The notes below the pieces were generated by a model. The model saw only the letters and a list, made by a program, of their open reading frames with translations. It had not been told where the DNA came from and searched no databases. The translations under genes and the position numbers were made by a program. 64,000 bases of DNA from NCBI RefSeq assembly GCF_024505145.1, contig NZ_JANIAA010000007.1:186001-250000 (forward strand), in the 5' to 3' direction. Of the stretch, positions 35,169 to 42,772 are shown in pieces; positions within the stretch are counted from its first letter, which is position 1, and each line of letters starts with the position of its first letter. This DNA is from Streptomyces rugosispiralis. GTDB taxonomy: Bacteria; Actinomycetota; Actinomycetes; Streptomycetales; Streptomycetaceae.

Positions 35169-37218
35169 GCAGGCGCTCGGCCTCAGCGATCTTCGCCAGG
35201 GCTTCGGTGTTCTCACCGGCGTCGTGCAGCGTCTCGGCGAGATCCGTGAGGGTGCGGGCCTGGTTGTACGCCTCTCCCCGCTCCGCGAAGAAGTCCCGCG
35301 CGGCCTCCAGGCGACGGCGGGACTCCGCCAGTTGCCCCAGGCCGCGCAGGGCACGTCCCTGGTGACGCCCGATCAAGGCGAGGGCACGCGGCAGGTCCTG
35401 CGCGCCCTCCTGGCCGGGGGTGATCCGCCGGTAGACGCCCTCCGCCTCGACGAACCGCTCGTACGCCGCTTCGTACCGCCATTGGTTCAAGCACAGCAGA
35501 CCCAGGAACTCCACGGACGACGCCTCGCCCCGTAAGTGGCCGGCGGCGCGCTCGCACGCGACGGCGGCGCGCACCGCGGGTTCGGCCTCTTCCCACCGTC
35601 CCATCTCGCCCAGACAGTGGCCCAGTTGGAAGTTCAGCGCGCCCGCCATGCGGGAACGCGGCTGCTGCTCGTCGGCGCACCGGGCCGCGATCCGCAGGGC
35701 GGGCAGCACCTCGTCCCAGTGTCCGGCCTTCAGCTGAAGTGGCCACAGCGCGCGGGCCACTCGCAGCGCCGTGTCGATGTGCTGGTACTCGTCCGCCACG
35801 GAGACCGCCCGCACCAGGTTCCCGGCCTCGGCCAGCAGGACCGCCATGCCCTCGGCCTCGTCACCGTACGGAGTGCCCCGCTCGGGTGCGGGCTCGGTCC
35901 GCCAGCTCTGCGGCAGGGCGGCGTGGGCGGCGTGCAGCGCCCGGTTCAGCAGTCCGTCGAGCACCCGTGACACCGCCGCGAAGCACTCCGGGATCCCGTG
36001 CTCAGGGCCTGCGGCGTCGGCCAGATGGCGGCGCACCTCGGGCCGGAAGCGGTAGCGTCCGTCCCCCACCGACTCCACCAACTGCGCGTCCGCCGCCGCG
36101 GTGAGCATCCGGGCGGCCTCCTCCTCGGTGACGGCGGCGGCGTCCGAGGCCAGCCGGGCATCGATCGCGGGCCAGCCGCCCAGCGCGGTCAGCCGGCACA
36201 GCCGCGCCGTCTCGGGCCCGAGACGGCGACACGCGTCCTGCGTCATGGTGTGCACCGGATGGTGCCCCGCGGGCTCGTCGGGCGGATCCGGGAAGGGCGG
36301 TTCCTCGGTCAGCAGGCGCATCGCCGCCGCCTTCAGGGCGAAGGCGTTGCCCGCGCAGGTGTCCAGCAGGACGGGCAGCCGCGGCTTGGCTCGCGCGACC
36401 CGCTCGGGCCCGGCCACCTTCCTCAGCATCCTCAAACCGTCCCGCTCGCTCAGCGGCGGGACAGCGATGCGCTCCGCCTCCAGCGCGAACGGCGGACCCG
36501 ACGCCACCACCAGCAAGAACACCTCCGGCGTAGCCGGAACGAGATTGCGGACCTGCGCGACCGAGGACGCGTGGTCGATCACCACCAGCGCCCTGCGGCC
36601 TGCCGTCAACCGCCGATAAAGCTGTTCACGTCCCGTCTCGGTCGGTGGAATCCGCTCGGGCTCGACGCCCATCTGCCGCAGCAGGCTCAGCAGGACGGCG
36701 GCCGGTTCCGGTCCATGGTCTCCGGCGGCGTCGCGAAGGTCGGCATAGAACTGCCCGTCGGGGTACCGCGCGATCTGGGCGGCGCCCCAGTGCAGGGCCA
36801 CCGCGCTGGTGCCGATGCCGGGTGGACCGTGCAGCAGCGCGACCCGTGGCCGCCCGTCGGCGGCGCGGGTCGCCTCCCGCTTCAGCTGCTTGAGGACGGC
36901 CTCACGGTCGGTGAAGTCCCGCGTGGCGGGCGGCAGTCCCGCCGCGGGGCGCAGCGCCACCGCCGCGTCCGGCAGGCTCCGCAGCAGAAGGGCCCACTCG
37001 CCGGACCGTGGGCCATCCTCACTCAGGCGCGGATGCATCTGGCGCGCCAGTGCCTCCCACCCCTCCGCGGTGGCGGGCAGCGGCGTCTCCCGGCCCAGGG
37101 TCCGTCTCACCAGCGCACCCGTCGACAGGAGCACCTGCTTGCCGACTTCTCCGGCCGCGCCGTTCCCCGCCGCCGCGAGGAATGCGGTGAGCGCGCTCAC
37201 CGTGACGATCTCGATCAC
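35086..37218 (-). CDS. NB-ARC/TPR protein with degenerate Walker A (STAND-like)
   Basis: A 710-residue protein. An N-terminal domain of about 85 residues (VSALTAFLAAAGNGAAGEVG) resembles the effector-associated segments found at the start of actinobacterial STAND proteins. The NB-ARC region follows, with GPPGIGTSA at about 131-139: the usual GK[ST] is GTS, so the Walker A lysine is absent. The Walker B zone reads ALVVIDHASS rather than DD. The C-terminal 300 residues are TPR-like helices (ALNFQLGHCLGEMGRWEEAEPAVRAAV). GTG at 37218 is supported by GGGGAGGGG. Such proteins act as ATP-dependent switches; here ATP binding may be lost. Confidence 0.8.
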   Translation of the reverse strand: MIEIVTVSALTAFLAAAGNGAAGEVGKQVLLSTGALVRRTLGRETPLPATAEGWEALARQMHPRLSEDGPRSGEWALLLRSLPDAAVALRPAAGLPPATRDFTDREAVLKQLKREATRAADGRPRVALLHGPPGIGTSAVALHWGAAQIARYPDGQFYADLRDAAGDHGPEPAAVLLSLLRQMGVEPERIPPTETGREQLYRRLTAGRRALVVIDHASSVAQVRNLVPATPEVFLLVVASGPPFALEAERIAVPPLSERDGLRMLRKVAGPERVARAKPRLPVLLDTCAGNAFALKAAAMRLLTEEPPFPDPPDEPAGHHPVHTMTQDACRRLGPETARLCRLTALGGWPAIDARLASDAAAVTEEEAARMLTAAADAQLVESVGDGRYRFRPEVRRHLADAAGPEHGIPECFAAVSRVLDGLLNRALHAAHAALPQSWRTEPAPERGTPYGDEAEGMAVLLAEAGNLVRAVSVADEYQHIDTALRVARALWPLQLKAGHWDEVLPALRIAARCADEQQPRSRMAGALNFQLGHCLGEMGRWEEAEPAVRAAVACERAAGHLRGEASSVEFLGLLCLNQWRYEAAYERFVEAEGVYRRITPGQEGAQDLPRALALIGRHQGRALRGLGQLAESRRRLEAARDFFAERGEAYNQARTLTDLAETLHDAGENTEALAKIAEAERLLRPESATPHLGYLSRLRLRCEAAERAE

Positions 37219-37506
37219 ACCGGCCCCTCCCCTGGTCCCGGTCCGGTCCCTGGCGGGACTGTATCCCCGCACTGCCCGCCCGGGAAAACCATTCGGCCTC
37301 GGCGGCCTCGTCCACGGCAGGCGGTGGAGATCCTGACGACAGCGGACCTGTCGCAGCTGCCGGTGCTGTCGCCGGGCCTGGACAGTCAGCGGGCGCTGGG
37401 GGCGCCCTTGACGAGATCAACACACAGCTACGGACGCACAAGGAGCTGAGCCGGCGACTGGGCCCGCTCAGCCTCACGACACGAGTGCGGCAGGCGCTGC
37501 GAACCG
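37219..37506. other. 288-bp interval with possible coding remnant
   Basis: No intact gene. On the plus strand the stretch about 37320-37400 reads as VEILTTADLSQLPVLSPGLD, and after a frame change the next 100 bases read as LDEINTQLRTHKELSRRLG. This looks like a frameshifted fragment of a lost gene, but I cannot name its family. Confidence 0.3.
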
Positions 37507-37737
37507 CTACATCCCCGGGGCTGAGAACTGTCCGCTGCGCATAGCCCCCGTGAACGAGCCCCATGCCTCCGCAGAGAAGACAAGTGCCGGACCCGCCGGG
37601 TGCTTGCTGTCCCGGACCGGGACGACGCCGGCGGTGGCGGCTATGCCGGGAGCGAACTCCACGCACTGGCCTCCGTTGCCATTGCTGTAACTGGACTTGC
37701 CCCATTCAGCGCGGGACAGGTCGAGGCTGGTCCTCAT
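37507..37737 (-). CDS. DUF397 domain protein (left copy)
   Basis: A 76-residue DUF397 protein: WGKSSYSNGNGGQCVEFAPG, then VVPVRDSKHPAGPALVF and a C-terminal AWGSFTGAMRSGQF. The ATG overlaps the stop of the upstream DUF5753 fragment (ATGA), preserving the normal regulator/partner order. Because that regulator is truncated, this protein may be orphaned. A diverged sister fragment lies at 48193-48410 in the same orientation. Confidence 0.85.
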   Translation of the reverse strand: MRTSLDLSRAEWGKSSYSNGNGGQCVEFAPGIAATAGVVPVRDSKHPAGPALVFSAEAWGSFTGAMRSGQFSAPGM

Positions 37738-38075
37738 CGGGTGTGTTCCTCCATCAATTTACGGATCATGGATAGCGACTGCTCGGGATGCAGAGCGGCG
37801 GCACGCAGCCGGTCATAGGTTGCGGTAGCGGTCGCCACCGCTTCGGCCGAGTCGATCAGGTGGCCCGCCATCGCGGTATCCACATAGGCGACGTTCGGCC
37901 CTTCATCGAACGTCAGAAGGGTGAAACTCTCCGGCGCCGGGGGTGCCCCCACCGCGAACGGTAGTACCTGAAGCGTGACGTGCGGAGACTCCGCTTCCTT
38001 CACGAGGTGGGCGAGTTGCACGCGCATAACATCGGGGCTACCCACCATGCGCATTAGGCAGGACTCGTCAAGGAA
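37734..38075 (-). pseudogene. DUF5753 regulator, 5'-truncated
   Basis: Only the C-terminal about 113 residues of a DUF5753 regulator remain, from FLDESCLMRMVG through LLTFDEGPNVAYVDTAMAGHLID to the stop. The helix-turn-helix and first half are missing. Upstream the frame stays open but matches nothing and is antisense to the CMD gene. The break is near 38075-38102, where a metallopeptidase fragment begins on the other strand. This indicates a deletion joining two genes. Confidence 0.8.
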
Positions 38076-38101
38076 GCGGACGGGGCACCCACCGGCCCGG
38101 C

Positions 38102-38199
38102 CGGATCGCACTCCACTGGGCCACCTTCCAGCTCCCCTTCCACCTGGTCGACTACGTGATCGCGCACGAGCTGGCACATGTCCGGGTCTCGGGTTCTCA
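38102..38199 (+). pseudogene. YgjP-like (DUF45/M48-type) metallopeptidase fragment
   Basis: About 30 codons read RIALHWATFQLPFHLVDYV then IAHELAHVRV, including the HExxH-type zinc motif HELAH. This matches the core of the YgjP/WLM metallopeptidase family. Nothing of the rest of the enzyme is present on either side. It is a remnant abutting the truncated DUF5753 gene. Confidence 0.65.
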
Positions 38200-38230
38200 C
38201 CCGCGACGGCAGGATCCGGCGCCCGCCGGA

Positions 38231-38257
38231 TGTCACACTCCGGCGGGCTGCTCTGTC
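38231..38257 (+). promoter_or_regulatory. Candidate ECF41 promoter for the CMD-sigJ operon
   Basis: TGTCACA at 38231-38237 is the conserved -35 element of ECF41 sigma-factor promoters. Sixteen bases later (38254-38257) TGTC differs at one position from the reported CGTC -10 element. It lies about 50 bp ahead of the CMD gene start. Autoregulation of the operon by its own sigma factor would follow from this. Confidence 0.5.
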
Positions 38258-38309
38258 GTACCTGCGCAAGCCATTGCCACCGCAGGTACGACACGATGGG
38301 GAGCCCGCC

Positions 38310-38867
38310 ATGGCCCGTATCCCGCTCACCCCGCCCAGCACCCTGCTCAACCGCGTCGGCGCCTGGTACTCCCGGCGCGCCTACGGCAAGGTGCTCGACC
38401 CCGGTCTGGCCGTCGGCCACAACTCGCGGGTGCTGCTCAGCTACGTACGGCAGGAGCGCGGCGCCGCCAAGTGGAACCGCCTCGACCCGGGCCTCAAGCA
38501 CCTCGCGGTCATGGCCGCGGCGGCGAGGATCAACTGCTCGTGGTGCCTGGACTTCGGCCACTGGGAGGCCGGCAACCTCGGGCTCCCGATGGACAAGATC
38601 TCCAGGGTGCCGCGGTGGCGCGACCACCAGGACGCCTTCACCGATCTTGAGCTGCTCGTCCTGGACTACGCCGAGGCGATGACCGAGACCGAGCCCCGGG
38701 TGACCGACGAGCTGGCGGCCGCGCTGATCGAGCGGCTCGGTGAGGCGGCGTTCGTCGAACTTACCGCCATGGTCGCCCTGGAGAACTACCGCTCGCGCGT
38801 CAACAGCGCCTTCGGCCTGACCAGCCAGGGCTTCTCGGACGCCTGCCAGGTACCGTCGCGGGCGTGA
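38310..38867 (+). CDS. Carboxymuconolactone decarboxylase/AhpD-like protein (ECF41 partner)
   Basis: A 185-residue CMD-family protein. The redox motif Cys76-Ser-Trp-Cys79 followed by His84 (NCSWCLDFGH) is the AhpD-type active site, suggesting peroxidase or thiol-dependent chemistry. ECF41 sigma factors are characteristically encoded beside such COE proteins (carboxymuconolactone decarboxylase, oxidoreductase or epimerase). ATG at 38310 follows GGGGAG. The stop overlaps the sigma gene start. Confidence 0.87.
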   Translation: MARIPLTPPSTLLNRVGAWYSRRAYGKVLDPGLAVGHNSRVLLSYVRQERGAAKWNRLDPGLKHLAVMAAAARINCSWCLDFGHWEAGNLGLPMDKISRVPRWRDHQDAFTDLELLVLDYAEAMTETEPRVTDELAAALIERLGEAAFVELTAMVALENYRSRVNSAFGLTSQGFSDACQVPSRA

Positions 38868-39721
38868 TCGACACGACCACCTTCGAAGAGCACCGGCGGA
38901 TGCTGTTCGGTATCGCCTACCGCATGCTCGGCTCCGTCGCCGATGCCGAGGACGTGGTGCAGGACGCCTGGCTGCGCTGCAGTCAGGCGTCCACGCCGGT
39001 GGACAACCCGGCGGGCTATCTGACCCGTACGGTCACCAACCTCGCCCTCAACCGGCTCACCTCGGCCGCCGCCACCCGCGAGCGGTACGTCGGCCCCTGG
39101 CTGCCCGAGCCGCTGGTCACCCTGCCGGACGTCGGCGAGGAGGTGGAGCTGGCCGAGTCGGTCTCGCTCGCCATGCTCGTCGTCCTGGAGAGTCTCTCGC
39201 CGCTGGAGCGGGCGGTCTTCGTGCTCAAGGAGGTGTTCGGCTTCTCCTTCCGGGAGATCGCCGGAATGCTGGACCGCGGCGAGGCGGCCGTACGGCAGGT
39301 GGGCAGCCGGGCCAGGGCCCATGTCCAGGCCCGCCGGCCGCGTTACGACGCCCCGGCGGAGGTGCGGCGGCAGGTCACCGAGGAGTTCCTGGCCGCGTGT
39401 CTCGGCGGCGACCTGAACCGGATGATGGAGCTGCTCGCCCCCGATGTGACGGCGTGGAGCGACGGCGGCGGCAAGGTGAAGGCCGCCCTCCGCCCGCAGC
39501 GGGGCGCGGACAAGGTCGCCCGCTTCCTCGCCGCCGTCATCGCCCAGCCGATGGACGACCCCCGGGTGCACGCGGTGGACGTCAACGGCCGGCCGGGACT
39601 GCTGATCACGGTCGCGGGCCGCCCGGACACGGTCGCGTGTGCGGAGGTCGAGGACGGGCGGATCACCGAGATCCGCGTCATCCGCAACCCGGAGAAGCTG
39701 CGGCACCTGCCGCCGTCGTAG
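38864..39721 (+). CDS. sigJ: ECF41-type RNA polymerase sigma factor with SnoaL-like C-terminus
   Basis: A 285-residue ECF sigma factor. Region 2 (residues about 10-75) has FGIAYRMLGSVADAEDVVQDAWLR. Region 4 (about 110-165) has LSPLERAVFVLKEVFGFSFREIAGMLDRGEAAVRQ. The fused SnoaL-like domain carries WSDGGGK (198-204) and NPEKL near the end, both diagnostic for ECF41, where the extension controls activity in place of an anti-sigma factor. The GTG overlaps the CMD stop (GTGA). The name sigJ follows usage for this family in actinobacteria. Confidence 0.88.
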   Translation: MIDTTTFEEHRRMLFGIAYRMLGSVADAEDVVQDAWLRCSQASTPVDNPAGYLTRTVTNLALNRLTSAAATRERYVGPWLPEPLVTLPDVGEEVELAESVSLAMLVVLESLSPLERAVFVLKEVFGFSFREIAGMLDRGEAAVRQVGSRARAHVQARRPRYDAPAEVRRQVTEEFLAACLGGDLNRMMELLAPDVTAWSDGGGKVKAALRPQRGADKVARFLAAVIAQPMDDPRVHAVDVNGRPGLLITVAGRPDTVACAEVEDGRITEIRVIRNPEKLRHLPPS

Positions 39722-40106
39722 TCCGCTGGGGGCGCTGGGGGCGCCGCACACCGGCGAACAGATCGTCCTCGGGCGTCGCGACATCGGCGTCGACATCGAC
39801 ATCGACATCGACGTGGGACCGGGCCAGGTGGTAGTCCTCAGTGGGCCAGACCTCGCGCTCGACGTCACGGTCATGAACCATGAACCCGGTGTTGGGGTCG
39901 ATCTGCGTGGCATGCGCGAGCAGCGCCCGGTCCCTGGTCGCGAAGTACTCCGCGCACGGCACCCGCGTGGTGATCTCCAGCCCCGCCGCGGACCCGGAGC
40001 CGGACCCCGCCGCGGGCAGTTCGGCCAGCACCTCCCGCATGCCCGAGTCCATGCCGCGCGCGGTCATCGCGTCGTGTATGGCCTGGAACCACCCCTCGAC
40101 TACCAC
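39678..40106 (-). pseudogene. Mycothiol S-conjugate amidase (Mca), C-terminal fragment
   Basis: The reading frame encodes WFQAIHDAMTARG, then EYFATRDRALLAHATQIDP, VWPTEDYHLARSHVD and EDDLFAGVR, matching the C-terminal 120-130 residues of Mca-type mycothiol conjugate amidases. The catalytic N-terminal domain (AHPDDE region) is absent. A (DV)n-like insertion (HVDVDVDVDADV) is present. The fragment ends abruptly at about 40106 against a TetR fragment on the other strand, and its tail runs into the sigJ 3' end. Confidence 0.75.
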
Positions 40107-40541
40107 GAGACCATCGCCACCGCCCTGGCCCGAACGGTCGCGGACCGCCCGACCGGCGAATCCGCGCTGACGGCACTACGCCACGCATACCTGGCCGCGG
40201 TCGAGCGTCAGGACCCCGTCGTCGGCTTCTCCAGCCCGGAGTTCGCCCACATGCTCGCCGAGAGCCCCACCCTGACGGCGAGACTCCGCGAACTCCACGA
40301 CCAACGCGAGGAAGCCCTGGCGGACGTGCTCACCACCGAAACCGCCACCACCCCCGACGACCCCACCCCCCGCGCCGCCGCCGCGCTCCTCACCGCCGCC
40401 CACCGCACCCTGTTCCACCACGTCCAGACCCTCACCCGCGCAGCCCGCCCCCACGAGGAAATCGCCACGGCGGCCACCCGCTCAGCCGAGCGGGTCTTCG
40501 ACCTGCTGGAGCCGTCGTTGGGCGACTACGCGGTGCGCTGA
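40107..40541 (+). pseudogene. TetR-family regulator, 5'-truncated
   Basis: Encodes the ligand-binding C-terminal part only: ETIATALARTVADRPTGESAL through ALRHAYLAAV and ARLRELHDQREEALADVL to the stop at 40541. The DNA-binding HTH (first 50 residues) is missing. The frame remains open upstream through the antisense of the Mca fragment, so a chimeric protein could be made, but it would lack a start with a ribosome site. The junction is near 40104. Confidence 0.65.
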
Positions 40542-40545
40542 ACCC

Positions 40546-41112
40546 TCAGAGCCGACCGAGATCGACCCGCACCGGGAACGGAGCCGCGACCTTCACCACA
40601 CCGGTGCACACGTCTCCCTCCCGGTAGGTCTTGGTCGCGGGATCGAGGACATAGGTGTAGACGAGCGGGACGCCGGTGGCCGCCTGCTCGATCCGCCAGT
40701 AGAAGGCGATGCCCGCCTTGGCGTACTGGTCCACCTTCACAACGCGGTCGGTGGTCTCCGAACCGGGCGACACCACCTCGGCGACGAGCAGCACATGCTC
40801 GGGACGGGTGGGCGTGACGTCGATCGTCTCCGCCCGATACACGACCACGTCCGGACGACGATTGGTGAGGGGAACGTCCTGTAGCCGGACGTCGAAGTCC
40901 GTATCGGCGTTCCAGGCAGGGCCCGCGGCGTCCTCCAGGGCGTTGGCGAGGATCCGAGCCAGGCGGTTGTGCCGCTTCGACGCGCTGGGGCTCACCACGA
41001 CCATCCCGTCCACGATCTCAATGCCCTCGCACTGCTCCTCGGACCAGGAGTCGTACTGCTCAGCCGTGATCTGCTCATGCATCCACGCCGGAGCGACCAT
41101 CTCGGCGGCCAT
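40546..41112 (-). CDS. Uma2 family endonuclease-like protein
   Basis: A 188-residue protein of the Uma2/DUF820 restriction-endonuclease-like fold. The PD-(D/E)xK elements are visible: Asp88 in RRPDVVVY, Glu112 in LLVAEVVSPGS and the nearby Lys126. The family is abundant in Streptomyces and cyanobacteria, and its role is unproven. ATG at 41112. It converges on the TetR fragment with four bases between. Confidence 0.85.
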   Translation of the reverse strand: MAAEMVAPAWMHEQITAEQYDSWSEEQCEGIEIVDGMVVVSPSASKRHNRLARILANALEDAAGPAWNADTDFDVRLQDVPLTNRRPDVVVYRAETIDVTPTRPEHVLLVAEVVSPGSETTDRVVKVDQYAKAGIAFYWRIEQAATGVPLVYTYVLDPATKTYREGDVCTGVVKVAAPFPVRVDLGRL

Positions 41113-41233
41113 GACTCACCTCCCTGAACCTGCGCGACGGGTGTGCTGCTGGGCTCAGCGTACCGGGGCGGGCGCCCCTGCTCCGGGCTCATGGTCCCAG
41201 CGCAGGGGCCCTCCGGCCCGCACCCCCGTCCCG

Positions 41234-41812
41234 TCACGGTTCACGGGTGAAGATCTCCACGTCTTCGGGTGCGTCGGCGGACGCCCCCTTCCGGCGGCCC
41301 GCCCGGCGGCCGGTGCGTTCGGCGCGCACCGAGCGGAAGCCGGGGTGGACGCCGGGGCTGAGGCCCTGGCGGTCCGCCAGCCGTCGCAGGAGCCCGGCCA
41401 GTTGATCCCGCTCCTGCTCCGAGAGGCCGTCGGTCAGCCGGCGCTCGTGCTCCGCGCCCACCTTCCGCAGTCCTTCCAGCAACGTCCCGCCCTCGTCGGT
41501 CAGATGCACCGCGTACAGGCGCCGGTCGGCAGGGTTCCTGCGGCGCTCGATCAACCCGCGCTCCTCCAACTCGTCGGCGAACGCGACGAATCGGCTCGGC
41601 GGCATGCCCAGGTCGTCGGCGAGCTCACGCTGGCTGCGGCCCGGCGAGTCGGCCAGCAGCCGGAGCAGACCGCCCTGCGGCGGGGTCAGGTCCAGCTCGG
41701 CGAGGCGCTCGGCGAACAGCTCGGCGGCGTGGGCGCCGAGCTGGGCGAGCAGGAAGGCGGCACCGGTCGGGGGCGGACCCGGTGGCCGTTCACCTTCGTT
41801 GGTCATTCCCAT
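41234..41812 (-). CDS. MarR-family transcriptional regulator
   Basis: A 192-residue MarR protein. The winged helix covers about residues 40-110: GRSQRELADDLGMPPSRFVAFADELEERGLIERRRNPADRRLYAVHLTDEG. A basic/acidic C-terminal tail is less conserved. ATG at 41812. It is divergent from a membrane-protein gene, and a dyad in the shared promoter is a likely operator. The ligand is unknown. Confidence 0.88.
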   Translation of the reverse strand: MGMTNEGERPPGPPPTGAAFLLAQLGAHAAELFAERLAELDLTPPQGGLLRLLADSPGRSQRELADDLGMPPSRFVAFADELEERGLIERRRNPADRRLYAVHLTDEGGTLLEGLRKVGAEHERRLTDGLSEQERDQLAGLLRRLADRQGLSPGVHPGFRSVRAERTGRRAGRRKGASADAPEDVEIFTREP

Positions 41813-41829
41813 GCGGGCATCATACTCGC

Positions 41830-41859
41830 TTGACAATCGTTTCAGATTGTAATCATTAT
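41830..41859 (+). promoter_or_regulatory. Promoter and MarR-type operator
   Basis: TTGACA (41830-41835) and CATTAT (41854-41859) are separated by 18 bp, a good vegetative promoter for the membrane-protein gene. Between them lies the perfect inverted repeat ACAATC-N6-GATTGT (41833-41850). It overlaps the -35, as expected for repression by the divergent MarR protein. The region is the AT-richest in the neighbourhood. Confidence 0.6.
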
Positions 41860-41900
41860 CCTTCGTATCGGCTGCCTGGCCGACCAACGGAGGAGAAGCC

Positions 41901-42635
41901 ATGCCCAGCACGACCCCCAAGACGTCCCCCGAGACGTCCCCCACCCCGTCCACCCGGACCGCCCCCGGCGAGCACGCCCCCGGCCGTCGCCCGCAGGGCG
42001 GGCCTCCGCTGCCGGCGCCCGTGCTCGCGTTCGCCGTCCTGACCATCGGCTATGTCGTCGTCAACAGCTCGACCCCACGCCCCGACGCCTCCGGCAAGGA
42101 GGTCCTGCGGTACGCGCGGGACAACGGCACCACCATCGAGCTGGGCTCGCTCCTGCTCCTCGCCTCGGCCACGCCACTGGCGCTGCTTGCGGCGGTGCTC
42201 TACCGGCGGCTGCGAGCGCTGGGCATCACCGCACCGGGCTCGGCGATCACGCTGGTGGGCGGGGTGCTGGCGGCCGTGGCGCTGAGCGGCAGCGCGCTGT
42301 TCGGCTGGGCCGGCGGCCGCCTGCCCATGGACGCCGATCCGGCCCTGGCCCGCGCACTGGCCGACCTGTCGTTCCTGTCCGGCGGCGTCGTCTACTCGGT
42401 GACGTTCGCGTTGCTCGTCTCCGGCATCTCGGTGACCGGGCTGATGACCCGGCTGCTGCCCCGCCCGCTGACCTGGACCGGGCTGGCGCTGGCCGCCGTG
42501 GGCATGGTCTCCCTGCTCTCGCTGATCGCCGACCCGTTCAGCTACCTGCTGCCGGTCGTCCGCTTCGGCGGGCTCATCTGGCTGGTCGTCACCGCGTTCC
42601 TGCTGCCCCGTACCCGTCCGTCCCGGCACCAGTGA
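41901..42635 (+). CDS. Multi-pass membrane protein of unknown function
   Basis: A 244-residue protein with about six hydrophobic helices after a Pro/Thr-rich N-terminal tail of about 35 residues. The first helix starts near residue 39 (VLAFAVLTIGYVVVN). I recognise no catalytic motif; the plan resembles DUF4386-like proteins of actinobacteria but this is weak. ATG at 41901 follows GGAGGAG. Regulation by the divergent MarR protein is inferred from the operator. Confidence 0.75.
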   Translation: MPSTTPKTSPETSPTPSTRTAPGEHAPGRRPQGGPPLPAPVLAFAVLTIGYVVVNSSTPRPDASGKEVLRYARDNGTTIELGSLLLLASATPLALLAAVLYRRLRALGITAPGSAITLVGGVLAAVALSGSALFGWAGGRLPMDADPALARALADLSFLSGGVVYSVTFALLVSGISVTGLMTRLLPRPLTWTGLALAAVGMVSLLSLIADPFSYLLPVVRFGGLIWLVVTAFLLPRTRPSRHQ

Positions 42636-42707
42636 GCGCCGGACGCGCCGACACGCCGAGGACACCCACAGAGCGCACGCCCGTTATCCACAGGACCATG
42701 AAGTCCC

Positions 42708-42736
42708 TTGTACGTGACCGCTGTTCGACTTAGCGT
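42708..42736 (+). promoter_or_regulatory. Promoter for the PrsW-RHS toxin gene
   Basis: TTGTAC (42708-42713) and TAGCGT (42731-42736) are separated by exactly 17 bp, fitting the TTGNNN/TANNNT vegetative pattern. Transcription would begin about 30 nt ahead of the GTG start. A DnaA-box-like TTATCCACA lies just upstream at 42684-42692. Confidence 0.5.
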
Positions 42737-42772
42737 GACGGATCACTGGCAACGTTGAGGGGGGCACGGGGC

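Noticed and set aside
40107..40541. Intact TetR regulator read from the open frame starting at 39639
   Set aside because: The part before 40107 is antisense to an Mca fragment and contains no helix-turn-helix, so the regulator is headless.
42684..42692. DnaA box TTATCCACA suggesting a replication origin
   Set aside because: Only a single box; Streptomyces oriC has many clustered boxes between dnaA and dnaN, which are not here.
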